DNA from: CAZMXP01 sp964570285
GTDB lineage: Bacteria > Planctomycetota > PLA2
Reading direction: 5' to 3'
NCBI GenBank assembly: GCA_964570285.1
Contig: CAZMXP010000022.1
Location: 1 to 64,000, forward strand
Length of the DNA stretch: 64,000 nt
Shown here: in pieces, positions 63,959 through 64,000 of the stretch
How positions within the stretch are numbered: position 1 is the stretch's first letter
Layout: each line of letters opens with the position of its first letter
Notes under the pieces: model-generated
The model's database searches: none
What the model was told of the DNA's origin: nothing
Seen by the model: the letters and a program-made list of their open reading frames with translations, nothing else
Program-made: the position numbers and the translations under genes

Positions 63959-64000
63959 CGTCTCATTGCGCAGTCTCCCTAGTTTGTCTCGCATGAGCCG

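Overview
The window is high-GC bacterial DNA from a draft assembly (a run of ten N sits at 6035-6044). It most resembles a member of the Planctomycetota. This is inferred from gene style and is not proven: paired di-haem oxidoreductases with CXXCH motifs, a phosphatase-like domain fused to a cytochrome c tail, FG-GAP and beta-helix exported proteins, a sigma-70-like regulator with a long C-terminal extension, and GTG starts with 4-base stop/start overlaps. No rRNA, tRNA or CRISPR array could be supported.

Region 1, about 1-20000, looks like stable chromosome. In order it holds a GMC oxidoreductase cut by the window edge (minus); a small haem cluster (phosphatase/cytochrome fusion and two DUF1111-type di-haem proteins); a matrixin-like metalloprotease abutting the gap; a heavy-metal RND efflux operon on the minus strand (small Cys-rich protein, TolC-like lipoprotein, fusion protein with three metal-binding HMBD repeats, CusA-like pump); a delta-9-type fatty acid desaturase; a PPIase/HupE pair; an SDR/DUF2867 protein; a spermidine-synthase-like methyltransferase; and an Asp/Asn beta-hydroxylase.

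Region 2, about 20000-56800, is an accessory region. Visibly lower-GC genes, mostly on the minus strand, are separated by complete or broken copies of one DDE-transposase element and by short repeats that look like its ends (left ends near 22371, 25076, 30729, 52806; right ends near 25475, 25655, 37800, 45522, 53100). The cargo includes an RHS-type polymorphic toxin with a candidate immunity gene, exported beta-propeller and beta-helix proteins, a very Gly-rich protein divergent from a sigma-like regulator, a CPBP protease, and a defence-like group: a broken type ISP/helicase restriction gene, a DUF4393-like membrane protein, a RelA/SpoT synthetase and an Mrr-type nuclease. Many genes end or begin abruptly inside another gene (20983, 30711, 33077, 43127, 44494, 47400, 51245, 55866). 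This is either real recombination or assembly chimerism.

Two loci in this region (41574-43305 and 55146-56838) share a 28-base leader (26 of 28 identical). Each leader is followed by a different short-motif array, GTTCCG in one and TGTCCCC in the other, and then by a nearly identical ParB-domain start.

Region 3, 56939 to the right edge, is a tightly coupled plus-strand operon of an integrative element: an excisionase-like HTH protein, a primase-polymerase/helicase, a SpoVG-like protein, six small unknown proteins, DUF2924, a large serine recombinase and a small HTH-like protein. Almost every stop overlaps the next start, so the operon is probably translated as one coupled unit.
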